Shown here: piece by piece, positions 63,441 through 64,000 of the stretch
How positions within the stretch are numbered: the stretch's first letter is position 1
Layout: the number at the start of each line of letters is the position of its first letter
DNA from: Aldrovandia affinis
Taxonomy: Eukaryota; Chordata; Actinopteri; Notacanthiformes; Halosauridae
Assembly (NCBI GenBank): GCA_029706075.1
Contig: JAINUG010000021.1
Coordinates: forward strand, 124,001-188,000
Direction: 5' to 3'
DNA length: 64,000 bases
Position numbers and translations under genes: made by a program
Notes under the pieces: generated by a model
Seen by the model: only the letters and a program-made list of their open reading frames with translations
What the model was told of the DNA's origin: nothing
Databases searched by the model: none

Positions 63441-64000
63441 TGTCAATATATGGAATATGGCCATAGTGAACAAAAACATACCCCTTTTCCATACATTCTC
63501 ATTAGTTTCTTGCATTTCAACATTTGTCCATCTAAAGGCACTCTTTTGAAATTGTTGGAATTGCAACGATATTCAACCTAGCTAAACTAAAGACACGACT
63601 TAATCCATGAATGTACTGGACTTCCAATTTAATGGCAACTTATTGTCATTTTTTATTGCTATTTTTAAAAGGGTTTTTAAAAAGGGTGACTAGTGCAAAA
63701 CAGTGATGGAGTCTTGACTTCCAGTCTCGGTCTCACATTCAAGTTTATCCTTTTCAATCTCAAAATAGTTTTGTGTATTTTAAACAGTTTACACTATCGC
63801 ACATCAAATATCTGGTGCGATATTGGTCAGACAAAGATCACACAACGGTTACATTCTTGATCCTTTTTTTTTTATTGTTACATTTATTTAACAGGGACAG
63901 ACGGAGGTCTTGACTCCAGCACTTTTGCAGAACTAATAAGACTACTGCTCTAACTGATAGGTCTCTTGTGTTACTAAAAAGGGCAGAATTAAAACCCTGT
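63441..64000. other. Window end, no gene seen
   Basis: AT-rich DNA without a recognised exon, including any exon of xrcc3. Confidence 0.5.

Overview
The window is nuclear DNA from a ray-finned fish. Support: interrupted genes with GT-AG introns, fish-type tRNA-derived SINEs, long CA/GT microsatellites, and vertebrate proteins that align end to end with human orthologues as I remember them. The gene order bag5 (minus), coa8 (plus), klc1 (plus) is the same as on human 14q32.33 (BAG5, COA8/APOPT1, KLC1). I cannot fix the species; the SINE types hint at an early-branching teleost, but that is a guess. There are no bacterial genes, CRISPR arrays or viral genes.

Layout. Positions 1-7.1 kb are intergenic, with two SINE pieces. 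7.1-16.4 kb is bag5 on the minus strand: a probable 3.4 kb 3' UTR carrying a small terminal-inverted-repeat element, two coding exons (449 aa), and a probable non-coding first exon near 16.2-16.4 kb. 16.4-17.0 kb is a likely shared bidirectional promoter. 17.0-20.0 kb is coa8 (five coding exons, 209 aa). A promoter-like region and non-coding exon near 21.2-21.7 kb probably starts klc1, whose first intron is about 12.7 kb. 34.4-60.9 kb holds 15 klc1 coding exons (638 aa by the longest route), followed by a long 3' UTR to about 63.4 kb.

How the genes relate. BAG5 is an Hsp70 co-chaperone, COA8 is a mitochondrial cytochrome c oxidase assembly factor, and KLC1 is the cargo-binding light chain of kinesin-1. 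They share a conserved neighbourhood, not a pathway; only bag5 and coa8 look as if they share regulation.

The most interesting part is the 3' half of klc1. Exon 13 has a UG-repeat acceptor upstream and a CA repeat just inside the next intron, which are complementary in the transcript; it also has two strong in-frame donors 27 nt apart. Intron 13 offers one possible alternative last exon. Intron 14 offers a better one, encoding a short acidic tail (SLSVDDNEDFAPS) with its own AATAAA. A dense G-run cluster lies about 80 nt after the exon 14 donor. Together these suggest a compact set of cis-elements controlling the KLC1 C terminus. All splice sites were read by eye; no alignment or transcript data were available.
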